A DNA stretch of 16,296 bases from Isohypsibius dastychi (GCA_034696485.1 JAQIWT010000691.1:1-16296); one strand, 5' to 3'; positions 1 to 10,471 are shown, counted from the stretch's first letter. Numbers and translations are program-made. The notes: generated from the sequence alone by a model not told the origin.

Positions 1-529
1 GACAACAATTGGCCATCTTTATTTGTCTAAGCAGAAGATTACAACTTTGATTCCCAACGGAACCATCGATTGTAACAGTCATTGATTGATTTTGAGAGTT
101 TTGAAGTTGATCAATAATGATGACGACTAGCATCGAGTATGTGTTTTTCATCTTCCTGAATTTTAAACTTTCAAATTACCTGGAAAACGGAATAACTATC
201 AGCGAAGTTGACCGAACCGAGGAAATTCTCCCGAGATCCAGGGAGCTCTCTCCCCCCCCCCCCCCTCTATGGATGACGAAATCCCCGTTTTCCCGCTTCG
301 CTAATAGAAGCGGAGCGGATCTATAAGATAAATAAATAATATTTCCGCCAGCAGTTTTCCCATTTATTGTGTGATCCCGCCTTGTGTTTTAAAGTCCGAT
401 GAGCTGAAAACCTGGTCAGTTCTTGCAAAGCGAAAAATAACGCAGTTGTTCAACTCGCAGTCGTAACTTCCTGATTTTGAGGCCGATTTGATTGTTGCTC
501 CTCTGTCACAGAATTTCCTGCTCAGAAAG
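1..529. other. 5' flank of the first gene, with a 14-C tract
   Basis: No convincing coding region apart from the possible 20-nt exon at 117-136. The stretch probably holds the promoter and 5' leader, or a 389-bp first intron (137-525), of the 530-1079 gene. It contains an uninterrupted run of 14 C at 252-265 preceded by a short CT-rich segment, and an AT-rich patch around 325-345. Confidence 0.4.
252..265. repeat. 14-C homopolymer
   Basis: Uninterrupted C run seen directly, flanked by CTCT on the left and TCTAT on the right. It is in the 5' flank or possible first intron of the 530-1079 gene. Its exact length is prone to sequencing error. Confidence 0.7.
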
Positions 530-1079
530 ATGGTGCTCAAACAACATGACGTCCCAACTTACGGAGAATTTGCTGCGAAACCACTTCTGATGGCGATTCG
601 TGCTGCTGTTGCGGATGTGAGTCTTCAAAATGAACCGTTTCATTCGATCAGATCCTGGTTACAACAATAACGAGTTATGTTGAATTTTAGCTATCGTCAG
701 ATATAGTATCGGAGAGAATCGACCGAATTATGGTCATTGCTAATCAAGTCTGCTCGGAAAGAAGCCCTCTGGATGCTACGCATGTTATCGTTGGGAAGGT
801 AAACATTCCGAACATTTGATCATCCGGACGTCTCTGAACTGACTTTTTTCTCAGGGTATCGGGTTTTCGGACAGCACTGTATACACTCATGGATCTGGCG
901 CCACCGAGATGCAGTTCACCAGGCTTGATCAAATTGAGAAGTGGAATTCGCCTGTCAAGTTTAGACTACAAACCAAGTGTTCCTTGAAGTCGTCACGCAC
1001 AGGAAATGATGCTGAAGGCGAAGAGACACGCATGAACGATGCCGGAAGAGAAGGTCGCTCACCATCTCCGGATCGATGA
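530..1079 (+). CDS. Unrecognised 139-aa protein, three exons
   Basis: Exons 530-616, 691-798 and 855-1079 join in phase 0 through introns of 74 bp (GTGAGT...TTTTAG) and 56 bp (GTAAAC...CTCAG), giving 139 aa ending at TGA 1077-1079. The chosen ATG has A at -3 and G at +4. A longer form is possible: a 20-nt exon 117-136 (ATGATGACGACTAG...) ends at a strong GTATGT donor and is phase-compatible with an acceptor at 525, adding eight residues. The middle contains a predicted helix (SSDIVSERIDRIMVIANQ) followed by THVIVGKGIGF, TEMQFTRLDQIEKW and a hydrophilic Ser/Arg/Glu tail ending GRSPSPDR. No signal peptide, membrane segment or catalytic motif is visible. I do not recognise the family. It is convergent with RNF14, 282 bp away. 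Gene reality is supported by two well-formed introns that keep the frame. Confidence 0.6.
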
Positions 1080-1361
1080 AAACTTCGAAAATAGCCGAAT
1101 GGTTTTGCTTTGACACCTTGTATAATTCTGTATTGTGTGAAAGGTAACGACTTGTTTGAACCTTAACGCACATCGCTTGTTAAAACAGCCGAAAAACTGC
1201 CTTTCTTGAATATTCCAGTTTGTGATGAATTCTAGTTTATTTTTGACTGCTGATGCATTGTCATCTTTAGCTGCACGTTCGTTATTATTAGACTGCTTTG
1301 CTGACCTATTTTGAAGTAAAACATGAACTCGATGCGACTGTGCATTTATTTCCCAGGTTTT
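1080..1361. other. Convergent intergenic spacer
   Basis: Space between the stop of the first gene and the stop of RNF14 on the other strand. It must contain the 3' ends of both transcripts. I see no exact AATAAA in sense orientation for the plus-strand gene and no coding sequence. Confidence 0.5.
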
Positions 1362-3782
1362 TCAGAGGCTTTCTCTCCTCTGGACTTCCGGTGGGACGAC
1401 ATCATCGCGGTTCGAGTTTGAAGGTAGTGCCACTCGTCGAGGCTGTGGAAAGGGAGTCGTGTGGATTGTCCGGTCCGGAAAGGGATTTCTCCGACGGTCT
1501 ATTTGCATTGTTCTTTCGAGATAACCGCGATCTTCGATCATTCGAGGGAATACGGCAGGCACTCCAAACCTAACTTGTGGTAGCGGGTTTCTGTTCGGCA
1601 CTTGAAGCGTGATGGGCTCCGTGAAGGTTTTGCAGTTGGTTGTTCGAAAGTGCAAGTATGGATCTGTTGCCGGAAGTACTTCCCGGCATAGCCAGCAGAA
1701 ATCAGTGGAACATCGCGGACATTTCATGTGGTTGCATCCCTCGGATTTCTGGAAATATATGAAATATCCTACACAAAGTAGGGACTTCCGAAACCTGTGA
1801 CTTGCTAACCTGAATCGAACAGTTGCAATTGGGACATGCTTTCACATGTTTCGATATCCATGCTTCGGACTCCACATTGACTACTGCGTGCCGGACATTC
1901 TTCACTCCGTATTGCCGCTGCATTTGCCGGCGTTCTATCTCTGACGCTTGGAGGTATCGCGCCTGAATATCCTTCACCGCATCTGGAAATGTAAATATGA
2001 AAATTTAAATATGAATTTAACCAAATGACAGTATAAAACAGGTATACAATGATAATATCACAAATATAGATTATGAAGAAATATTACAATGTAGTACATT
2101 AATAAATTAATAAAATGTATAGATACACATAGATATAAATACAGAGGTAAATCTTTAGGTAGGAATATAAATCAGAAGCAGGTATAAGTTAAACGTCGTA
2201 ATGAAATGTCACTAGTTCAGGCTAACTTTCCCATAAATTTTCGGTTCAATAACATCTGATTTGACCTGTTTACCAACCATTTGTAAAACAGCTGCGATGA
2301 GGATGCGACGGTTTTTTGCATGTTAAACAAAAGCGGAACTTGCAGCTCTTGCATGCCATGTTCTTCCAGCTTGGTCTCGCCATTTGGGCTAAATTTATTG
2401 CATTCCGGCATCGCGTGCATCTGAATATTCCTTCAGTGTTATCCAGAAGCTGATCGTTCTGAATCGCCTTATATTTGTCGTATATGGGTTTAGGCAATAC
2501 CGTCGAGATCTACGACGCAAGTATGATTATTTTAATGACCTTTCGAAGTAACTGTTGTTGTTACCATTGCAGGTGGCGCTGTTGATGAGCAGGATAAACA
2601 CGAAAAAGACTGGACGGTATGCTCGTTGATTTTGACGGCAAAGGCATCGGCTACGCATGGTCTGCAGAAGTGATGCCGGCATTCTGGAAAAATTACCGCT
2701 GCATAACTTTGACGGTCGTTGAAACATATTTCACACTGGAAGGTCGAGGATGGATTTAACCCTGCCATGACGATATTCCGGGTCTCCGCATTAATCTCTT
2801 GGAACATTTGGAAAACTCGAGCAGGATCCCGAACGTATATCAGGCCCGATTCCGACCGTCTCTGTTGAAAATCGTTTCGCAGAATTGTGACCGTGCCGTT
2901 CGCCGTTATGTCGAGCGCAGCCCAGGTTTCGGTGTGGAGAAAATTGATGGCGGCGTTTATTGCTGGGATGCATTGCTCTCCATCAAAAACATCGTCAAAC
3001 TCCTGTCGCATACGCGTTTGGATTTCCATTACCTAGAGAAAAAACCTGGTTTTTTCATACGGTATATTTTGAATGGCATATGATCGCGGTTCGGAAATAA
3101 ATATCTGGCAAACGCGAACAAAAGAGAAGCAATAGTTTCTTTAAAGTGTCGTTATATATGCGACTTTTTGGATGCGCTGACAAGTCAGTTTCTCTTACAA
3201 TTTCGTTCGTACTTGAGATTCTCCAAGCCAGCTGCAATCAAGTTCGATGTTCGGTGCAATAGCTTCGGGATTTGGATACTGCATGACGACACGAATCGGT
3301 GGAAGCATGGAAAGGTCACTAGCAAGTTGTGCTTCGAAGCCGTTGTTGGCGATCTGGGCAATGACGGCAAACTGTCCTATCAGCGGCTTGTTGTCCAGTA
3401 TAATTAACACAGAAAGTCCAGTTGGAAGTTCTTTTCCGTCGACGTTTACTCGGTCTACCATCACTCCCCATTTTTCGTGTGGGAGACATTCGCCGTATGA
3501 CGAGATTAGATTTGCGACCAAATTATTCCGCAATGTGATTATCCTTTCGAATTCCGCAGCTTTGCGCCTTCTCGCTTCTTCGTCGACTAGGGGACTGAGC
3601 CGCAGACCAGATTCATCGGTGTTGTTGGTTTCCGCCAAATTCCTTTTTGGCTGAGGCGCGTAATCTGAGGAAGACTCGTCGAGTTCGCGCTTCCGGTTGT
3701 TGTTTGACATCGGACCAAATGACGAAGTGGCCATATTGATGAAATAATCACCCGATGCACGGGATGTGTCTCGAGATTCCAT
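1362..3782 (-). CDS. RNF14: RNF14-type RBR E3 ubiquitin ligase (RWD-RING1-IBR-RING2)
   Basis: Minus-strand exons 3782-3213, 3032-2565, 2509-2278, 1982-1810 and 1748-1362 join in frame to 609 aa. Residues about 75-190 form an RWD-like domain ending LPPIRVVMQYP...LDCSWL. RING1 spans about 290-338 (CEIC, ECRHHFCRPC, CLSC), IBR about 377-420 (CTRC...CKSC...CLTC...C), and RING2 about 473-502 (CPNC, then KSEGCNHMKCPRC and FCWLC). Cys486 in GCNHMKC sits at the catalytic thioester position of RBR ligases, so the enzyme should be active. The linker with YLQA and QRQYG between IBR and RING2, and PYLHF after RING2, are RNF14-like. RNF14 ligases bind an E2 through RING1 and pass ubiquitin via RING2; the human protein is linked to transcription coactivation and to resolving stalled ribosomes. 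It is longer than human RNF14 (474 aa), with extra polar tails at both ends. The third intron (295 bp) is unusually long for this window. Confidence 0.9.
1983..2277 (-). other. Long AT-rich intron of RNF14
   Basis: Intron between IBR and the linker to RING2, with donor GTTGGT and acceptor TTTCCAG. It is very AT-rich, with many ATATAAAT-like words but no clear tandem repeat, RNA gene or ORF. The donor was chosen because it gives the right phase (HRSCFTN-D-AVKDIQ) and close to the RNF14 family spacing between the last IBR cysteine and YLQA. Confidence 0.65.
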
Positions 3783-4495
3783 GAATATCACTGGTAATGA
3801 GTAACACGCTTAATCGTCCTTTTGTTGACTTTTAGAAAAACATTGAATGTCGGTATTTTACTTCGTATGAAGACCGTGGAGTTTCCAAGGTTCCGTCATA
3901 TCCTATGGCAGAGGTGACTTTCTTGGATCATATCCATCATTTAAAAAATAAAATCAATGTGAGTGGCGGATTTCGGGGACCAATGCTGTCCGGAAGTGTC
4001 CGTGGTGGTCAACGGATGAATGAACCTGTTGCTGCAGGCTTTTTGCAGGCAGGCTTTCTGGAACCCTTCTGAAACTTCGGTAACGTATGTCGGTTGAGAG
4101 TTGAGACAATGATATTTTGACTCAATTTTCACGTGAAAATGCAACAATAAAATGGGAATTATGGCACGAACTGTCAGATTGATCAGCGGTCCCAGTCACA
4201 ACCGAGCAAAGCCGGAGAAATCGTTACTAGATCAGCTTACCAGCGGGAGTCCATAAAGGTTTTCAGCGGGTTGAGGCGTGGCGATTGATTGACTGTCCTT
4301 GCACAACCTTTTGTGTGTGCATCGTTCTTGCCTGTTTGTCTGCGCAAGTTTAAATTTGAAAATTGAAACTGATGTTTTCTTTCGTTTTCTGGGATACCTG
4401 AATTTATTTCTTCAACAGCAGTGTCGCGATAGATACCCCAGTTGTAGCACTGACTGGGGTGATCTGGAAACCTACGTATTCTATAATTCACGCAC
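3783..4495. promoter_or_regulatory. Divergent promoter region between RNF14 and the DDX39-like gene
   Basis: About 710 bp between two divergent start codons. It holds an ETS-type octamer CCGGAAGT at 3990-3997 and a short direct repeat (GCAGGCTTT at about 4034 and 4049). An acceptor-like TTCTTCAACAG just before 4422 suggests a 5'UTR intron of the plus-strand gene. I find no convincing coding exon here. Confidence 0.45.
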
Positions 4496-5663
4496 ATGGA
4501 CACCCTTCTTGGAGAAGAAGAGCTTGACTACGATCACGAGGATATTCAAGATGATGTTGACGACAGTTGTGAGACTCACGTTGGAGATATTTTATCAGAA
4601 GAAGTCTCAGCGGATAAAAAGCAGTTTGCACTGTACGATGTCTCTTTTATCTCGGACAATCAGAACGATAGTTCGCCAGAAGATTTTGGTTCTTCAGGTA
4701 ATTACAACCTCTCTTTCGTTGCAATTTTTGATGCATTAGCATTTATTTCACAGGTGGAAGCCGCTACAAGACCACAGCATCGCAGGAAGATGATCATATT
4801 ATGTGCATTGATGTACCGAGTTCTCCTGGTAAATTTGTAGTGGTTTTCTGTAATCCACTTCTAGTTCTTACCTTCGTTGAATTCTAGAAGATTCTGGACT
4901 GGGAAGTGGGAAGAGTGTGTCTCCTGAACGCAGTCCCTGTAGCAGCGTTACACTGGCAGAACATAGCAGAGCTTCTACGACACCGTCTCCCTTGATACCA
5001 CCAGTTTTGTCAATACCGGATGTTTCTCCACTTTTATCGGCGAAATGTGAGAAGAAGATATGTTGGAAAGCTTATGGAAATGATCCATTCGATTCATGTT
5101 CTACTGTGAATAATGTGAAACCGGGAAAAGCGGGATTGATGCATCGTCATCTCCATATGTGCCACACCGGAAGTGAAACCGAGTTGGGGAAAATCATCGG
5201 TAAGCTGTTGACCAATGGCTTGGATTATCAGCAAGCGGTTATTTTTGTTCGTCGGGACGAAAGAATAATGGATCTGAAAAAGATTTTGGAGCGATTGCAC
5301 CTGTTAGTGTATGTGATGAAAAGCGCTCCTGAAAAGGCTGAAATGCTGAGAATATTTGATAATTTTGGTGAAAGACGTCGAAAGATCTTGCTTTGTTCCG
5401 CTCGGATATTACCGCCTATGAAGGCGCTGATGGGTTGTGATTTGATTATATGGTGGAATCTCCCTTGGACGGAAAAGGATTTCAGAACTATCCATGAACG
5501 CCTAACCTGCCGAGCTTTATTACTTGTTGTCCTGAAACAAGAGGATGACTGGATGTTTCTTTCAAATCAGAAGCGAAATGGGACGATATTTCCGGAAATG
5601 GATCTTGATTCTGACGAGACAAAATCCGATGGATTTCTCGCCAGCCCTATCAAGCTGGACTGA
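4496..5663 (+). CDS. Degenerate DDX39/UAP56-like protein keeping only the second RecA lobe
   Basis: Exons 4496-4697, 4754-4828 and 4888-5663 (introns 56 and 59 bp, both phase 1) give 350 aa. The N terminus is acidic (GEEELDYDHEDIQDD), followed by a Ser/Pro-rich, probably disordered stretch to about residue 150. Residues about 177-332 align colinearly and almost without gaps with the linker and RecA2 lobe of DDX39/UAP56: LDYQQAVIFV matches the motif IV region, then MLRIFDNFGERRRKILL, a strand IIWWNLPW where the family has FNYDMP, and a closing TIFPEMD where it has SELPDEID. Motif V is replaced by CSARILPPMKAL (262-273) and motif VI by HERLTCRA (295-302), losing the arginine fingers. There is no Walker A, no DEAD box and no RecA1 lobe in any frame nearby. 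It cannot be an ATP-driven helicase; a regulatory or decoy role in mRNA export is inference. The open frame and clean introns argue against a pseudogene. Confidence 0.72.
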
Positions 5664-5792
5664 TAAATACACAGAAGTGTTATTATTGTCCGTTTTTCGT
5701 TTGATCGTTTTGTTCCGGTAAGCTGTCGATGTATTATTCGCTAATACAGCTTCACTTATTCCAATCCCGTCGCTTATACAGAATTTCCTGTT
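5664..5792. other. Spacer after the DDX39-like gene
   Basis: Short AT-rich stretch between the stop of the DDX39-like gene and the probable stop of the small minus-strand gene. No coding sequence seen. Confidence 0.4.
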
Positions 5793-6042
5793 TTATTTTT
5801 TCGTCCTTTTTGTGGTTTTCTTACCTGTAAATATCATTAACCAAGAACCAGCATTAAAATAATCGACTTGAATTCTCACGTATCTGTTGTTTAATTAATT
5901 GCAAACATCGTTTATCTTGGTTTGGTTCGGTCCAGAAATCAGATGGAAGATTTCTCGATAAGATTTCGTTGGCTTGCTTCAAAAGATATCGGCAATGTAT
6001 TCTGATTACTACTTTTCTCGGCCAGAAAATCTTTTCGTTCAT
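5793..6042 (-). CDS. Probable small two-exon gene, 64 aa, LYR-like motif
   Basis: A minus-strand ATG at 6042 opens a frame whose amino-acid composition looks protein-like (FWPRKVVIRIHCRYLLKQAN, then SDFWTEPNQDKRCLQLIKQQIR). Read straight through, it stops at 5854. Spliced with donor GTGAGA and acceptor ATTTACAG it uses exons 6042-5880 and 5824-5793, with a 55-bp intron of the size typical here, and ends in a Lys/Arg-rich tail (KKTTKRTKK). CRYLLKQA resembles the core of LYR-family mitochondrial assembly factors (LYRxLLR), but Leu-Tyr is replaced by His-Cys and the rest does not fit a member I know, so function is open. Its ATG lies only 56 bp from that of PYROXD2 on the opposite strand, so they would share a promoter. 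Confidence 0.42.
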
Positions 6043-6098
6043 TTATGGAACTCAATTGCAAACAGTGAGTTATTGTTTCTGAACGTTGACACGTTGCA

Positions 6099-8296
6099 AT
6101 GAAATCGCTTCGGAACATAAAAAAGCATTACGATGCTGTGGTAATCGGCGCTGGTAAGACATTTCTTTGTTGCAAATTTCTTGTTCCTTGTTTGATCTTT
6201 CTGTGTTGCAGGTCATAATGGTTTAGTGGCAGTAAGTGTTAAGCAAATGGCAGACGAATATTCGCCGGTTTGGTCTATAGAGTGTGTTGGATTGTTGCAA
6301 AGTTTTGTTTTAGGCATGTTATCTCAGAAAGGCCGGTTTGGAAGTCCTTGTATTGGAGAAGCGACATGTCATCGGTGGAGCAGCAGTTACCGAAGAAATC
6401 GTTCCCGGTATGTTTTAACTTATAAATACAAATATGTTGTTGAGAACCAAAGAATCGTAATTTGTTTGCGCCATACAGGCTTCAAGTTTTCCCGCTGTTC
6501 GTATCTTCTCAGTTTACTACGTCCGATTGTGTACGAAGACCTGGAGCTGAAGGTACGTGATCCATGTGTATTTTCCTTTCCTGTTTCCGAACCAGTGAAC
6601 TGATATACAAGTTTTTAGAAGCATGGGCTAAAGCTTCATTTTCGGGATCCATATTCGTTCACGCCCATCAAGGGATCAAAGAAGTCACTACTCCTAGGCC
6701 TTGACCAAGCCGAAAATCACCGGCAGATAGCTCAGTTTTCAAAAAAAGATGCAGACAGTTTCGTTAAATTTGAATCAGTGTTGAGTGAAATTGTCGACGC
6801 CATTGATCCCCTGTTTGATATCGGGCCGCCTCATCGCGGAGCCGGATATGTGGAGAACCTGAGGGGCCTCGCGCAAGTTGCAAAATCGAGTAAGAGCTTT
6901 GACATTTCTTATTTTATGAAACAGTTTTCAGCACGATTGTTTCGAATAGGTTATCAGCTCCGCAAAGTATTCCCAGAAGCTTACGACCTTCTCACTGCAC
7001 CTATAGCCAAAGTTCTAAATAATTACTTCGAAAGCGAACCGCTGAAGGCAACTCTTGCGACCGATGGGCTAATTGGAAGCCCATTAGGACCATACAGTCC
7101 TGGAACTGGATACGTGTTGCTACATCATGTCATGGGAAGATTGGAAGGACGGAAAGGAGCTTGGGCGGAAGTGTTAAATTTCTGACAAATTTTGCTAACT
7201 AAAAGTTTATCTGCGATGACCTTTCAGGTATGTTGAAGGAGGGATGGGAAACGTGTCGCAGACTATAGCTAAAGTATTGGAACATCGAGGCGGTGAGATC
7301 TGCGTCGACGCTAATGTTGAGGAAATAATGGTCATTGATGGAAAGGCGGTAGGAGTCAGACTGAAATCTGGTCAAGAAATATCTTCCAAAATTGTCCTGA
7401 GTAACGCAACGACCGTGAATACCATGAACTTGCTTCCAAAATCTGTCGTCGCACCGGAATTACAAACGCAGGTTAACAACATAGACTACTCCTCACCGGT
7501 TGTTAAGATCAACGTGGCTTTGTCCCAAATTCCTGACTTTAATGGAACCGGAAGTAAAACTGTTCAGCCACATCATCGCTGCTCCGTCCACTTGAACTGC
7601 GAGTCTATGGACCTCCTGGACACGTCGCAGAAAGAATATGTTGCTGGCAAAGCTTCATCTAAACCACTGATTGAAATGGTCATCCCGTCGAGTTTGGATC
7701 CGACGATCGCTCCACCTGGCTGCCATGTGGCGCTATTATTCATCCAGTATTTACCGTATGACTTGTGCGCTAAGTGGATACCAGCGGAAGTTGATGCATT
7801 TTCACAAAAAGGTATATCCGGTTGGCTGTGGTGCTAACATATTTCATCATCCAGTTTAGCAACTATGCATTTTATCTTTTGTTTTCAGTTTTTCAACAGA
7901 TCGAAGAATACGCTCCTGGATTTAAAAAGTCGATTATTGGTTATGAAACATTAACCCCGAAGATTTTGGAAGACACATTCTCATTGACTGGAGGTCAGTG
8001 TGACACTAATGCGGCCACATTTGGTTTAAATCATGTAAGCGTTTGAATCAACAGGGAATATTTTTCACGGCGGACTCGGTTGGGATCAGCTGTTCGTTGG
8101 TCGTCCTCTTCCCACGATGCCAGGATATCGTACCCCGGTGAAGGGAATGTATCTTTGTGGAAGCGGTTGTCATCCTGGTAAAACTATATTTATACTTTGC
8201 ACGTATTGTTTAATTATAGTTTTGATATTTCAAGGCGGCGGTGTTTCCGGGGGTCCAGGCAGACTAGGTGCACTAGCTGCCCTTAGTGACCTTTGA
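6099..8296 (+). CDS. PYROXD2: PYROXD2, FAD-dependent oxidoreductase of the phytoene desaturase superfamily
   Basis: Exons 6099-6153, 6212-6231, 6314-6407, 6479-6552, 6619-6889, 6932-7172, 7228-7811, 7889-7993, 8055-8177 and 8235-8296 join to 542 aa (human 581). GAGHNG at residues 17-22 is the FAD dinucleotide-binding motif, followed by Glu40 at the end of the second strand and GGAAVTEE at 46-53. Family landmarks in order: [80 protein letters not shown], and the C-terminal FAD-site sequence [12 protein letters not shown]. Human PYROXD2 is a mitochondrial protein affecting respiratory-chain function; its substrate is unsettled. Two odd points: exon 2 is only 20 nt, and a 42-bp segment 6890-6931 looks like an in-phase intron. 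The donor at 7173 (GTTAAA) is the least certain junction and leaves two extra residues before YVEGGMG. Confidence 0.93.
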
Positions 8297-9555
<1,259 letters not shown>

Positions 9556-10201
9556 TGAGGAGAAAAGTTCGCAGCAATTTATCCCTATTTTAGGGATGAT
9601 CCGGATTCAGGGTGCAACTCTCATGAAAACATTCATGAATCAAAATTTTTCATGTAGTGGATTCCAACTGTCTTGCCTTCGCCATTGCCTGTTGACATTA
9701 AACAAAAGCCTATATATTATTTTGGAATCCAGAAGCCGGGCAGTCTCTAATTATGTGACCTTTGTTGCTCGAACCAAGTTTTGTCGGGTTGCGGTCGTAG
9801 AATATTTTGCATCCAGTATCAAGTCCGCGTTTCTGGCATACTAACGGATTAGTGATACAGTATTTCAATTTTTTCTGAATACCGTTGTTTTTACGAGTCA
9901 TCTGTAAGCGAACTTTAAAGCCGTGTTTTGGTACTCGGATGAACAATTTTTTCATTCCCATTTCAACAGCGAAAGACGTGGTTTTCAAAAATCAAATTGG
10001 GACATTTATTGACTTCCGGAGCATGCAGTTCATGGAATAAATGCACGCCTGTCACTGTCTTGATTATTGATTGACATCGCGCTCTGACCCGCATTTTAAA
10101 ATCCCCGTGTGCGGCAACTGGGTTCACTCCAGCACCAAATTCGAATTCGATTTAGTCTGTTCCACCTGGAATCCATATTTCGACTTCCAAATTTGTGCAA
10201 G
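9556..10201. other. Spacer between the KIAA1143 gene and BBIP1
   Basis: Holds the KIAA1143 3'UTR (an ATTAAA-type signal lies near 9698) and the BBIP1 promoter. An ETS-type octamer ACTTCCGG at 10012-10019 is about 180 bp before the BBIP1 ATG. The only long open frame is the doubtful minus-strand one at 9961-9710, listed separately. Confidence 0.4.
9710..9961 (-). CDS. Doubtful small basic ORF, 83 aa
   Basis: An ATG-started minus-strand frame encodes a Lys/Arg-rich 83-residue product with four cysteines (residues 35, 42, 51, 74). LFIRVPKHGF at residues 6-15 resembles a short element of uL15-type ribosomal proteins (R-x-P-K-x-G-F), but nothing after it fits that family. An alternative splice from 'AAAG|GTCACA' to 'CAACAG|GC' would replace the end with a different short tail; the donor is weak. 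It overlaps the likely 3'UTR of the KIAA1143 gene and diverges from BBIP1. It may be chance, a small lineage-specific gene, or a decayed fragment. Confidence 0.22.
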   Translation of the reverse strand: MGMKKLFIRVPKHGFKVRLQMTRKNNGIQKKLKYCITNPLVCQKRGLDTGCKIFYDRNPTKLGSSNKGHIIRDCPASGFQNNI

Positions 10202-10471
10202 ATGAGCTCCACAAAATTATCGTCGGCTTCACTGAAGAAAGAAACCGGGAATGTTACATCTAAACCGGACCCTTCAGCACGGGAAGAACCGAAGGAAATT
10301 CTTCCATTGCGTCTAGCCCATGTTTTCGATAGTACGCCACGGACAATGAAACCACTGATGCCCAAATTATTACCACTCCGGTCGGTTACAATGGAGAAAT
10401 TAGAAAAAATGCAACAGGACATCAAAGCTGCTATGAAAGCGTCGAAAGCACCAGAAGCTCAACAATCCTGA
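10202..10471 (+). CDS. BBIP1: BBIP1, small subunit of the BBSome
   Basis: Intronless 89-aa protein (human 92). The C-terminal half carries the signature MPKLLPLRSVTMEKLEKMQQ, which matches the BBIP1 core KPKLLPLKSLTLEKLEKM almost residue for residue; EILPLRLAHVF upstream aligns with the family EVLPKQGPLF segment. The first 30 residues are polar and variable. BBIP1 (BBIP10) is needed to assemble the BBSome, the coat that moves membrane proteins in cilia, so the organism has ciliated cells at some stage. The frame stays open upstream to a GTG at 10109, but the first ATG fits the family length. Its 3' end faces the EPHX gene, with 104 bp between stop codons. Confidence 0.9.
   Translation: MSSTKLSSASLKKETGNVTSKPDPSAREEPKEILPLRLAHVFDSTPRTMKPLMPKLLPLRSVTMEKLEKMQQDIKAAMKASKAPEAQQS

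Noticed and set aside
3247-3654. 135-aa plus-strand open frame
   Set aside because: Antisense shadow of the first RNF14 exon, with no family resemblance.
4034-4057. Direct repeat GCAGGCTTT in the RNF14 upstream region
   Set aside because: Only two short copies 15 bp apart; not distinguishable from chance.
4237-4503. 88-aa minus-strand open frame in the divergent spacer
   Set aside because: It starts inside the DDX39-like coding exon on the other strand and shows no recognisable domain or splice support.
4890-4920. GSGKS in the DDX39-like protein as a Walker A motif
   Set aside because: It lies in a Ser/Pro-rich disordered stretch without the preceding strand or spacing of AxxGxGKT, so it is not a P-loop.
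10096-10425. 109-aa minus-strand open frame
   Set aside because: Antisense shadow of BBIP1, which has a clear family signature on the other strand.
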